From NCBI GenBank assembly GCA_050943225.1, contig JBMNOT010000002.1:1-35685 (forward strand): DNA of 35,685 nt. The letters run 5' to 3'. Shown here in pieces: positions 1 to 6,317 of this stretch. Below the pieces are notes generated by a model. It saw only the letters and a list, made by a program, of their open reading frames with translations, was not told the DNA's origin and did no database searches. Source of the stretch: SZUA-584 sp050943225 (GTDB lineage: Bacteria > Bacillota > Clostridia > Christensenellales > SZUA-584). A program made the position numbers and the translations under genes. Numbering within the stretch: the stretch's first letter is position 1; each line of letters starts with the position of its first letter.

Positions 1-2
1 TA

Positions 3-115
3 GATGCTGCGCTCATCAGCGCGCCCTCTTCGACGAAGAATGCAAGCGGCAGCCGCGACCCTGAGATGAAGCAGACAAAGAAGGGGAACGAATGGCACTT
101 CGGGATGAAGTGTCA
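3..115 (+). pseudogene. IS5-family transposase fragment, truncated
   Basis: Reading + frame 3 from the left edge gives DAALISAPSSTKN, then RDPEMKQTKKGNEW and HFGMKCH. This matches the conserved block of IS5-type DDE transposases (typically D-A-T-I-I-x-A-P-S-S-T-K-N, R-D-P-E-M, Q-T-K-K-G-N, W-x-F-G-M-K-x-H). The leading Asp would be a catalytic residue of the family. After the His at about base 115 the similarity stops: where the family continues with I-G-V-D, the frame reads RRRSFSSSG, which is only the reverse shadow of the HAD gene, and ends at a TAG at 174-176. The C-terminal part is therefore gone, and the remnant abuts the HAD stop codon. What lies further left is outside the window. It is either a decayed copy or one end of a broken element. 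The family assignment is from memory of the motif. Confidence 0.75.
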
Positions 116-772
116 CAGGCGTAGAAGTTTTTCCAGCAGCGGCAGCGTCACCTCCGCCATGTCGGAAACCAGGTAGTCGGCCCCGCCGGTATCCTCCCGG
201 CTGCCGCCCGCCATATAGCGTATCACCCGCATGCCCGCCGCCCGGGCCGCGGCCACGCCAGCCATCGAGTCCTCTATGACGACGCACTCTTCCGGCCTGA
301 CGTCCAGAAGCTCGGCCATATGCAGATATATGTCGGGATACGGCTTATGCCTGGGCACTTCGCTGCCCGACACCGCCGCATCCACAAAATCCTCGATATT
401 AAGGCGCCTTAGCACCGCGGCTATATTATCCTTCCAGTTTGCGGACGCAATTCCCGTCCTGAAGCCTTGCTCATGCGCGGTTTTGATGAGGCTTACCGCG
501 GGCTCAATCGCCTTAAGCTCCCCTTTCTCATAATATTCCCGCATCAGTCTATCTTCCTCCCAGCACAGCTCTTCCACCGTTAGGGGAAGATTGAACCTTT
601 CCCTGATATGGGCCCACATCGTCACCGAGTCGATTCCGGTATATTCTTTCAATTGGTCCAGCGTGACGGAGGCGCCATACTTTTTCACCAGCTCCATTCC
701 CACCCGCTGATACTCCGGCTCGCTGTCGACTATGACCCCGTCCATATCAAAAATAACTGCCTTAAGCGCCAT
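113..772 (-). CDS. HAD-superfamily phosphatase/phosphomutase (beta-phosphoglucomutase-like)
   Basis: This is a 219-residue cytosolic HAD subclass IA enzyme. Motif I is DMDGVIVDSEP, with nucleophile Asp9 and acid/base Asp11. Motif II Ser110 lies in GIASAN, motif III Lys143 in HKPYPD, and motif IV is EDS at 167-169. A helical cap of roughly residues 15-85 lies between motif I and the rest. The length is normal for the family. These enzymes hydrolyse small phosphate esters or interconvert hexose phosphates; the DxDxV-(D/S)-EP pattern is shared by beta-phosphoglucomutases and many general phosphatases, so the substrate cannot be named. The start is ATG, with GAGG a few bases upstream. It is a single gene with its own predicted promoter. 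Its stop codon touches the transposase remnant on the left. Confidence 0.9.
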   Translation of the reverse strand: MALKAVIFDMDGVIVDSEPEYQRVGMELVKKYGASVTLDQLKEYTGIDSVTMWAHIRERFNLPLTVEELCWEEDRLMREYYEKGELKAIEPAVSLIKTAHEQGFRTGIASANWKDNIAAVLRRLNIEDFVDAAVSGSEVPRHKPYPDIYLHMAELLDVRPEECVVIEDSMAGVAAARAAGMRVIRYMAGGSREDTGGADYLVSDMAEVTLPLLEKLLRL

Positions 773-800
773 GTCCTCACCCTGTCATGTTTAATCTGTC

Positions 801-846
801 CGTATGGCGTTTGATGGTATCCTTTCACATATCAGGCTACCATACG
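801..846 (-). other. Inverted repeats in the HAD gene leader
   Basis: Two overlapping pairings are visible. Bases 814-822 pair with 835-843 (ATGGTATCC against GGCTACCAT, one mismatch, 12-base loop). Bases 801-807 pair with 840-846 (CGTATGG against CCATACG). They share bases 840-843, so they cannot form together. They lie between the predicted promoter and the HAD start codon and would be in its mRNA leader. Whether they regulate anything is inference. Confidence 0.4.
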
Positions 847-853
847 CCTCGCT

Positions 854-883
854 ATCATATCACATATCATGATCTATGGCCAA
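854..883 (-). promoter_or_regulatory. Predicted promoter of the HAD gene
   Basis: On the minus strand, TTGGCC (883-878) and TATGAT (859-854) are separated by 18 bases, a fair sigma-A match. It sits in the 138-base gap between the GntR gene and the HAD gene and would give a leader of roughly 75 nt. Confidence 0.45.
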
Positions 884-910
884 TGGAAGGCCGACTACCC
901 CTCCGACGCC

Positions 911-1285
911 TTACACCTCGTTGTAATACCGCTTCACCATCTCCAGTAGCTCCTCAAGGCTCAGCCCCAGCGATTTATAATACTCGATGTCCTTTTTCAG
1001 CTTGTCCGCCGCCAGGCCGTCGCGCTTGTCCGCAAGCTCCGCGGGCTTCAAAGGCGCGACAAAACAGCCGCGCCCCACCATCGTCTCAATGAAGCCGGCG
1101 CGCTCCAGCTCTTCCCATGCCTTCTTGACGGTGATCACGCTGATGCGCAGCTCTTTGGCCACCGTGCGAATGGGCGGAAGGCAGTAACCTTCGGGCAGAT
1201 CGCCCCTGATGATCTGCGACGATATCTGCTCGAACAGCTGCTGATAGATGGGTTTTCCGGAAGCTCCGGAAATAACGATGTTCAT
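911..1285 (-). CDS. GntR-family transcriptional regulator, YtrA subfamily
   Basis: This 124-residue protein consists of an N-terminal winged helix-turn-helix (about residues 10-75, with LPPIRTVAKELRIS and ITVKKAWEELERAGFIE) and a short helical C-terminus. That short form is typical of the YtrA subfamily, which usually represses a linked ABC transporter operon. The ATG overlaps the permease stop codon by four bases (ATGA), so it is translationally coupled as the last gene of the ATPase-permease-regulator operon. The palindrome at 2806-2830 in the operon promoter is its likely binding site, implying autoregulation. That link is inferred from family behaviour and position. Which signal releases it cannot be seen. 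Confidence 0.88.
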   Translation of the reverse strand: MNIVISGASGKPIYQQLFEQISSQIIRGDLPEGYCLPPIRTVAKELRISVITVKKAWEELERAGFIETMVGRGCFVAPLKPAELADKRDGLAADKLKKDIEYYKSLGLSLEELLEMVKRYYNEV

Positions 1286-1929
1286 AGGTCCACTCTCTCA
1301 AAACGCCGTACAGAAGCGCGGTATGCCAGCCACGACAGCAGCACGAACACGGCCATGCCGGCAGCCAGCACGGGCAGCTGCCGCGCCAGCGCCTCGGGGC
1401 TGATGCCGTCCAGCACAGCCGCCGCGCCGGGCAGAATCAACGCCGCCGTCTCAGCCGCACCGGCAAACAGCACCGCTGCGCAGATTGCCGCGATTATGGG
1501 CACGCCCAGCTTGTACGCGGTCTTATAAAACATCGGCAGGAACACCAGGTTAAACAGGCCGTACATCGCAAACGTCAGCCCGAAGAACGCGAAATTGACA
1601 TCCATCAAAAAGTTGCCCTGCGGATACAGCGCGTTGTTGAGCGCCGCAAACGGCGCCGCCGCCGCAATCTGCACCAGCTCCAAAAACACCACGGTATAAA
1701 ACCTGGCTTTCACGACATCGCGTTTGCGCACCGGCAGCATCACGGTAAAGCCGATGTCGTTGGCCGTCCGGGCGGTCTGAAACACGTTGGGTATCGTCAT
1801 GAAAAAGAAATACATCATCGCAACGAAATAAGGCCATTGCGGTATGAGAAGCAGCACGCCGGTCAGCGGAACAAGATAGAACAGCGGGTGCACCACCAGC
1901 ATGAGTTCCTTATAGAGCAGATTCTTCAT
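1282..1929 (-). CDS. ABC-2 type transporter permease
   Basis: This 215-residue hydrophobic protein has about six predicted membrane segments and begins MKNLLYKELMLVVHP, an N-terminus typical of ABC-2 exporter permeases. I chose the ATG at 1929 over one seven codons upstream because GGAGAA lies at proper spacing before it. It overlaps the end of the ATPase gene by 20 bases and the start of the regulator by 4, so the three genes are translated as a unit. It should pair with the ATPase encoded just upstream. The residues PVRKRDVVKARF (about 70-85) form a basic cytoplasmic loop seen in bacitracin- and lantibiotic-type export systems, but the substrate is unknown. Confidence 0.8.
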   Translation of the reverse strand: MKNLLYKELMLVVHPLFYLVPLTGVLLLIPQWPYFVAMMYFFFMTIPNVFQTARTANDIGFTVMLPVRKRDVVKARFYTVVFLELVQIAAAAPFAALNNALYPQGNFLMDVNFAFFGLTFAMYGLFNLVFLPMFYKTAYKLGVPIIAAICAAVLFAGAAETAALILPGAAAVLDGISPEALARQLPVLAAGMAVFVLLSWLAYRASVRRFERVDL

Positions 1930-2716
1930 TGCCGTTCTCCTTTCGGACATGGTAGATCATGATGTCCTCCAGCGCGGGCGCTTCCGCAGCAAGGCCGTCT
2001 TCCGGCCGGACGTCTTCGGTGCGCATCAGGCCGGTAAACCCGAATGCATGCTTTTTGGCGGAAATCAGCCGCGGCGATACCGCGCTGTACTGCTCCGGCG
2101 TGCCTCTCACCAGCCAGTAAGCGGTCAGCAGTTCGTCACGGGCGCGGCTCTCCACGATGCGGCCGTTCTCAATATATGTGATGTAATCGGCACACTTCTC
2201 CAGGTCGCTGGTGATGTGCGTGGAGAACAGTATGCTGCGCTCCCCGTCCTCGATCAGTTCCTGGAACAGCTCCAGCAGGTTATCCCGCGCCACCGGGTCC
2301 AGACCGCTGGTGGGCTCGTCCAGCAGCAGCAGCCGGGCATGGTGCGACAGCGCGAGGGCCAGCGCGTATTTGACGCGCATGCCGCCCGACAGCTCGGTGG
2401 GCCTCTTATCTTCGTCCAGCTCAAACCGCTTTATGTATTTGCGATAAGCCTCATCATCCCAGTCGCGGTAAAACCGGCGCACCACGCTGGTGATGCGGCG
2501 CAGCGGTATTTTGGCGTAGTAATCCACGCCGCCCAGCGAAAAGCCGATATGCTGCTTTAATTCCATCTCGTGCTCGTCAAAATCGCGGCTCATCACAAAA
2601 ACGCGGCCGCCGTCCTTTTTGACAAGGCCCATCATCGCCTTGAGTGTGCTGGTCTTGCCCGCGCCGTTGGGGCCGATAAAGCCCATGATATAGCCGGCGT
2701 CCAGTGAAAACGACAC
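1910..2716 (-). CDS. ABC transporter ATP-binding protein (5' end interrupted by amber codon)
   Basis: The translatable part has 268 residues from a GTG. Walker A GPNGAGKT is at 15-22, signature LSGG at 109-112, Walker B Asp133-Glu134 in LLLLDEP, and the H-loop His is at 167. The C-terminal 70 residues resemble YtrB-type exporters. The natural start is almost certainly an ATG at 2776, just after GGAGG, giving MQLLSV, then TAG, then NLSKNYDKF. The usual family sequence at that point is V-E-N-L-S-K. The stop therefore probably replaced a GAG glutamate codon. Starting at the GTG (2716) loses the first beta strand and the A-loop Tyr that stacks on adenine. The GTG has only a weak AGG nine bases upstream. 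The rest of the frame is intact, so the lesion is recent, is read through or bypassed, or is a sequencing error. Confidence 0.8.
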   Translation of the reverse strand: MSFSLDAGYIMGFIGPNGAGKTSTLKAMMGLVKKDGGRVFVMSRDFDEHEMELKQHIGFSLGGVDYYAKIPLRRITSVVRRFYRDWDDEAYRKYIKRFELDEDKRPTELSGGMRVKYALALALSHHARLLLLDEPTSGLDPVARDNLLELFQELIEDGERSILFSTHITSDLEKCADYITYIENGRIVESRARDELLTAYWLVRGTPEQYSAVSPRLISAKKHAFGFTGLMRTEDVRPEDGLAAEAPALEDIMIYHVRKENGNEESAL

Positions 2717-2755
2717 GTCTTTCAGCCTGAACTTGTCGTAGTTTTTGCTCAGGTT

Positions 2756-2776
2756 CTATACGGATAACAGCTGCAT
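2756..2776 (-). other. In-frame TAG near the start of the ABC ATPase gene
   Basis: On the minus strand, ATG (2776-2774) is followed by CAG CTG TTA TCC GTA and then TAG (2758-2756). It is in frame with the 268-codon reading frame downstream and has GGAGG six bases before the ATG. The six-codon peptide MQLLSV would be made unless the stop is suppressed. TAG is used as a normal stop by other genes here (rplR, rpmD, ecfA1), so it is not reassigned in this organism. Confidence 0.85.
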
Positions 2777-2805
2777 ATAATGCCTCCTGCCGGCTGACCG
2801 GCAAA

Positions 2806-2854
2806 ATTGTGTATATCGTATATACACAATATCAACTGTTAAGCCTCTTGTCAA
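2806..2854 (-). promoter_or_regulatory. Promoter with overlapping palindromic operator for the ABC/GntR operon
   Basis: On the minus strand, TTGACA (2854-2849) and TATTGT (2831-2826) are exactly 17 bases apart. A perfect palindrome with 10-base arms, ATTGTGTATA and TATACACAAT (2806-2815 and 2821-2830), is separated by TCGTA. It covers most of the -10 box and the expected start point. This is the classic layout for repression, and AT-rich GTATA-type palindromes suit YtrA-type GntR proteins. Identification of the regulator as the GntR protein at 911-1285 is inference. Confidence 0.75.
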
Positions 2855-2901
2855 CACCAAATACAGGCATTTCGCGGGTTTGATTCGCGGCCTGCATTTC
2901 C

Positions 2902-2930
2902 TTGACAGCGCCTCTTATAATTCTTATACT
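2902..2930 (+). promoter_or_regulatory. Sigma-A promoter of the L,D-transpeptidase gene
   Basis: TTGACA at 2902-2907 and TATACT at 2925-2930 are separated by 17 bases: a perfect -35 and a 5/6 -10. The site is about 40 bases before the TTG start. It is back to back with the promoter of the ABC operon, whose -35 lies 48 bases to the left. Confidence 0.8.
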
Positions 2931-2968
2931 TGGATTAAATATCGGGCTTATCGTGGCGGAGGTGTGTT

Positions 2969-4084
2969 TTGATTAAGAAGGCGATCGTTTTATTGACAGC
3001 GGCTCTTACGCTGCTGAGCGTTTTTATGGTCTCTCCGCTCAAGGCGCTGGCCTATGACGAGCTGAAAAACACCGATCCGGACAAGTACTACATACTGCTC
3101 GACCTCAAAAACCAGATCGTCACCGTATTCGAGAGAGACGAAAACGGAGAATACACCAAAGTCGTGCGGCGGTTCATCTGCACGACGGGCCGCACTGAAG
3201 TGAACCCCGAAGACCCGGAAGATGTGGGCACGCCCACGCCCAAGGGAATCTGGAAAATAGGCGCGCGCGAGCGTTTCGGAGAATTTGCCGCTTTCGACGG
3301 CACATACGCGCGCTACTGGACGCAAATTGTGGAAGGCGTTTATTTCCACTCCATCATGTACAGCCGGCACGACGTCAACACGCTGCAGCGGGGGGCTTTC
3401 GGGCTGCTGGGCAACAAAGGCTCTCATGGCTGCGTGCGCCTGTATGTGGAAGACGCCAAATGGCTGTATTATTACGCCTGCCCCGGCACCACCATCAACG
3501 TGTCCACCAGCGAACCGTCCAACAGGGCGCTGACCAAAAAGCTCAAAACCAAAATGTCGTTCAACAACTACAAGGCATTTCAGACCAACATATACGATGT
3601 TGAAGAACTGCCCAACCCCAAGGCCTGGGTGGTCAAGGACGACGCCGAGATCCGCACCGGAAACGGCTCCAACGACCGCGTCAGAAAAAGAGTGCCGGCG
3701 GGCACCGAGGTTGAACTGCTGCAGATTGCCGAAACATGGTGCAAAGTGAAATTTGAAAACCGCGAGGGCTATATCCGCACTGCGTACTTAACGTTTAAAC
3801 AGGGCACGATGATGTCGCGGGAGGATGCGGACATCATCAAGACGACGGCCTACATGTACAGCGAAAAGAACACAGACGCCAAATACCGCATCACCAAGGT
3901 GCCCAACTACACGTCGGTCATAGTACTGGAGCCGGATAACGACGGCTGGACCAAGATACGCTACTGGGGCGAAGAGGGTTATGTGCAGAGCCGGTATCTC
4001 ACAAAGGGCTGGGGGGTCATCCCCGATGTAATGACCGAAATCATGCCCATCGCCTCTTACAAGGAAGCTTACAGCCGCTACTGA
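2969..4084 (+). CDS. L,D-transpeptidase (YkuD domain) with SH3-type repeats, secreted
   Basis: This 371-residue exported cell-wall enzyme begins at a TTG preceded by GGAGGT five bases upstream. The signal peptide is MIKK, then a hydrophobic stretch to KALA at 25-28, with cleavage likely after Ala28. The YkuD catalytic domain spans about 38-178, with His127 in YFHSIM and the motif SHGCVR (His153, catalytic Cys155). It makes 3-3 peptidoglycan cross-links or attaches groups to meso-diaminopimelate. After it come two bacterial SH3-like units (about 208-266 and 282-346, ending EGYIRTAYL and EGYVQSRYL) that probably bind wall material. The gene ends TGA TAG, a double stop. It lies alone on its strand with a strong promoter. 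No terminator follows directly; the first good one on this strand is at 4859-4897. Confidence 0.93.
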   Translation: MIKKAIVLLTAALTLLSVFMVSPLKALAYDELKNTDPDKYYILLDLKNQIVTVFERDENGEYTKVVRRFICTTGRTEVNPEDPEDVGTPTPKGIWKIGARERFGEFAAFDGTYARYWTQIVEGVYFHSIMYSRHDVNTLQRGAFGLLGNKGSHGCVRLYVEDAKWLYYYACPGTTINVSTSEPSNRALTKKLKTKMSFNNYKAFQTNIYDVEELPNPKAWVVKDDAEIRTGNGSNDRVRKRVPAGTEVELLQIAETWCKVKFENREGYIRTAYLTFKQGTMMSREDADIIKTTAYMYSEKNTDAKYRITKVPNYTSVIVLEPDNDGWTKIRYWGEEGYVQSRYLTKGWGVIPDVMTEIMPIASYKEAYSRY

Positions 4085-4129
4085 TAGCAAAAAGTGGCCA
4101 GAGCGCCAGCCTTATTTATTTGCGGCCCG

Positions 4130-4831
4130 TTAAAAATCCACCAGCCCATACGCCGCAAGCCGTCTATCCATCTCGCGGCGCTGCGGCCAGTGCAGCTCCA
4201 GCGCCCGGTAAAACCGGGCGTTATGTTTCATGCAGCCGATATGGCACAATTCATGCGCGATCACGTAATCGATCAAATCCGTCTCGCACCGCATCAGATG
4301 CACCGAGAGCGACAGCCGCCCTTTCGCCGGGTTAATGCTGCCCCAGCGCGTCAGCATGCGCTTCGCGCTCACGGAGAGCCCGTCCGCGCCGGAAAACGCC
4401 GCCGCGCTGGCAGCCAGCCGCTGCGCGAACACCGCCTGCGCCTCCCGGGCTGCCCACCGGATGAACTGCGTTTTCGCACAGCCGCCGGGCAGTACGGAAA
4501 GCGTCAGCACGCCGCCCTCAAACACTGCTGATGCCCGCTTCGCGGGTCGCACGCGCAGCACTGCACGCCGCCCAAGATAGGTAAACATATCGCCGTCCGT
4601 ATACGACGCCGGATAATGGCGGGAGCGCGCCGCTTCCATCGCAGCCAGCTGCCGGCGGATAAACGCCTCGTTTTTCTTCACGAATTCGGTGACGATGCTT
4701 AAGGCACAGCGGTGCGGCACCGACACCACCACCTGCTGCGCTCCGGTAACGCGTATGCGGATATGTTTCATTTTCCTGCGCACCAGCTTAAATTTCAGGT
4801 CGCCATCCGCCGTTTGAATACTGTACTCCAT
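4130..4831 (-). CDS. YgjP-like zinc metallopeptidase (DUF45/SprT-like)
   Basis: This is a 233-residue cytosolic protein. The zincin motif HELCHIGCMKHN (about residues 190-201), followed by FYRALELHWP, is the hallmark of the YgjP/DUF45 group: two His and a Glu, with a third ligand downstream. The N-terminal half has strand-rich basic segments such as RRKMKHIRIRV. Family members are conserved but their substrates are poorly known. Two ATGs are possible, 4840 and 4831, and neither has a Shine-Dalgarno sequence. A TATAAT at 4844-4839 would put the transcription start at about 4831, so I prefer 4831 and a leaderless message. It converges with the L,D-transpeptidase gene across a 45-base gap. Confidence 0.85.
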   Translation of the reverse strand: MEYSIQTADGDLKFKLVRRKMKHIRIRVTGAQQVVVSVPHRCALSIVTEFVKKNEAFIRRQLAAMEAARSRHYPASYTDGDMFTYLGRRAVLRVRPAKRASAVFEGGVLTLSVLPGGCAKTQFIRWAAREAQAVFAQRLAASAAAFSGADGLSVSAKRMLTRWGSINPAKGRLSLSVHLMRCETDLIDYVIAHELCHIGCMKHNARFYRALELHWPQRREMDRRLAAYGLVDF

Positions 4832-4838
4832 GCGTTTC

Positions 4839-4867
4839 ATTATATATTAAAATGCGTGCCGCTTCAC
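4839..4867 (-). promoter_or_regulatory. Possible promoter for a leaderless ygjP-like transcript
   Basis: On the minus strand a perfect TATAAT (4844-4839) follows a poor -35 GTGAAG (4867-4862) by 17 bases. The start point would fall on or next to the ATG at 4831. The absence of any ribosome binding site agrees with this. It overlaps the terminator hairpin of the opposite strand. Confidence 0.35.
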
Positions 4868-4897
4868 AGTTAAAGCGGTTTTTCTGTCTTTTTTTTT
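4859..4897 (+). terminator. Rho-independent terminator, rightward
   Basis: CCGCTT (4859-4864), an 8-base loop, AAGCGG (4873-4878), then T5, a short break and T9 at 4889-4897. The orientation is rightward. The only rightward gene upstream is the L,D-transpeptidase, whose transcript would have to cross the whole peptidase gene in antisense to reach it. Confidence 0.65.
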
Positions 4898-4943
4898 GAT
4901 CAAATGCCATTCGCCGTCGTGCATGCAATTTTTTCTCGCTTTA

Positions 4944-4966
4944 ATTTTGCCGCAGCCGCGCAAAAT
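4944..4966. repeat. Inverted repeat upstream of murA
   Basis: ATTTTGC (4944-4950) and GCAAAAT (4960-4966) are separated by 9 bases, 33 bases before the murA start. It could be a protein-binding site. It has no T-run and is not a terminator. Confidence 0.3.
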
Positions 4967-4998
4967 AGTGTCAGATTCATTGGCGGGGTGAAAAGATA

Positions 4999-6276
4999 TT
5001 GACAGAATCAGGGTCAGCATCTGGCAAAGGAAAACGGCTTATCATCACGGGCAGCGGGCCGCTTTACGGCACGTGCTGTGTCGGCACTTCCAAGAACGCC
5101 GTGCTGCCGATACTCGCAGCCTCTTTGCTCACGCCCGAGCCGGTCACCATCCGGCGTTTGCCCGCCATCAGCGACGTGACGCATATGCTGTATTTGCTGC
5201 GCACATTCGGCGCATCCGTCACCATGAACGGCAGCGACGCCGTCATCGTCACCAAATCCATCAAAACCACCGCTCCGGCCGCGCATATGGTCAGCCGGCT
5301 GCGCGCCTCGTTTTTGTTTATGGGACCGCTGCTCGCCCGCGAAGGCAGCGTCACCATGCCGCTTCCCGGCGGCTGCCGCATCGGCCAGCGGCCCATCAAC
5401 CTGCACCTTGCGGGCTTTAAAGCGCTGGGCGCGCGCAGCGTTACCATCTCCGGCCATGTGCACACGTGGGGCTATCCGCTGACCGGGGCCGTCATCTGCC
5501 TGGATTATCCGTCCGTAGGCGCCACGGAAAACATCATGATGGCAGCCTGCACCGCCCGGGGAACCACCACCATCGTGGGCGCGGCCACCGAGCCGGAAGT
5601 GCACGACCTTGCCGGCTTTCTTAACGCCATGGGAGCCCGCGTGTGCATATTGCCGGACGCGCGAATCGTCATCGAAGGCGTGCCGGAGCTGAACAGCGCG
5701 GACTACACGCCCATACCCGACCGCATTGAAGCGGGTACGCTGATGGTCGCGGCGGCGGCTTCGGGCGGCGACGTCACGCTGGAAAACGTCCGCAACGACC
5801 ACCTGCGCCCCATCAGCCTCAAGCTCATCGAAGCGGGCGCGGAGATATTCCCATACCCTGGCGGCGTGCGCGTGAGGGGCAGCCGCTTAAAGCCCATGGT
5901 CATCATCTCGTCTCCCTACCCCGGTTTCCCAACCGACCTGCAGGCGCCGTTTATGGCGGCCTGCTGCTCGGCGCAGGGCGACAGCACCATCAACGAGACG
6001 GTGTTCGAAAACCGCTTCCTGCACGTGCCCGAGCTGAAAAAGATGGGCGCGGATATCATGGTGGAGGGCAATACCGCCGTGGTGCACGGCGGCCGGCCGC
6101 TCTGCGGCGCCGAGGTCACCGTCACCGACCTGCGCGCCGGCGCGGCACTGTGCATCGCGGGGATTTTGGCCAAGGGCGAGACGGTGCTGAATGACATCTA
6201 CCATCTGGACCGCGGCTACGAGGACCTGGAAGGCCAGCTGCGCCGCCTGGGTGCGAACATCCGCCGCGAGACATAA
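4999..6276 (+). CDS. murA: UDP-N-acetylglucosamine 1-carboxyvinyltransferase
   Basis: MurA transfers enolpyruvate from PEP to UDP-GlcNAc, the first committed step of peptidoglycan synthesis, in the cytosol. The protein has 425 residues, normal for the family. The substrate-binding Lys-Asn pair is in SKNAVLPI (32-33). The catalytic loop LPGGCRIGQRP carries Cys126, the residue alkylated by fosfomycin, so the enzyme should be sensitive. A conserved Asp lies in GFPTDLQAP. The start is TTG with GGGGTG eight bases upstream. The N-terminal tail before RLIITG is about ten residues longer than usual. It is followed at 41 bases by spoIID, the same order as in Bacillus and many clostridia. Firmicutes often have two murA genes; which paralogue this is cannot be settled here. 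Confidence 0.95.
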   Translation: MTESGSASGKGKRLIITGSGPLYGTCCVGTSKNAVLPILAASLLTPEPVTIRRLPAISDVTHMLYLLRTFGASVTMNGSDAVIVTKSIKTTAPAAHMVSRLRASFLFMGPLLAREGSVTMPLPGGCRIGQRPINLHLAGFKALGARSVTISGHVHTWGYPLTGAVICLDYPSVGATENIMMAACTARGTTTIVGAATEPEVHDLAGFLNAMGARVCILPDARIVIEGVPELNSADYTPIPDRIEAGTLMVAAAASGGDVTLENVRNDHLRPISLKLIEAGAEIFPYPGGVRVRGSRLKPMVIISSPYPGFPTDLQAPFMAACCSAQGDSTINETVFENRFLHVPELKKMGADIMVEGNTAVVHGGRPLCGAEVTVTDLRAGAALCIAGILAKGETVLNDIYHLDRGYEDLEGQLRRLGANIRRET

Positions 6277-6317
6277 ACAGCCTGTCTCATTAATAGACTT
6301 GAGCAGGGGGTGTTTGC

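Noticed and set aside
3..176. Fusion frame joining the transposase remnant to the HAD gene region
   Set aside because: Past base 115 the residues are only the antisense of the HAD gene, so the join is a chance continuation.
2756..2758. TAG as a reassigned sense codon (for example pyrrolysine)
   Set aside because: rplR, rpmD and ecfA1 end in TAG at the expected protein length, so TAG works as a stop here.
4089..4108. Leftward terminator after the YgjP-like gene
   Set aside because: The stem TGGC/GCCA is only four pairs before a T5 run, too weak to call.
5014..5802. Open frame of 262 codons opposite murA, and many similar long frames such as 23762-24400 opposite secY
   Set aside because: They are high-GC shadows of confident genes, with Arg/His/Ala-rich translations and no ribosome binding sites or family motifs.
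6277..6317. Sigma-E promoter before spoIID
   Set aside because: CATAAACAG slightly resembles a sigma-E -10 box, but it overlaps the murA stop and has no matching -35 box.
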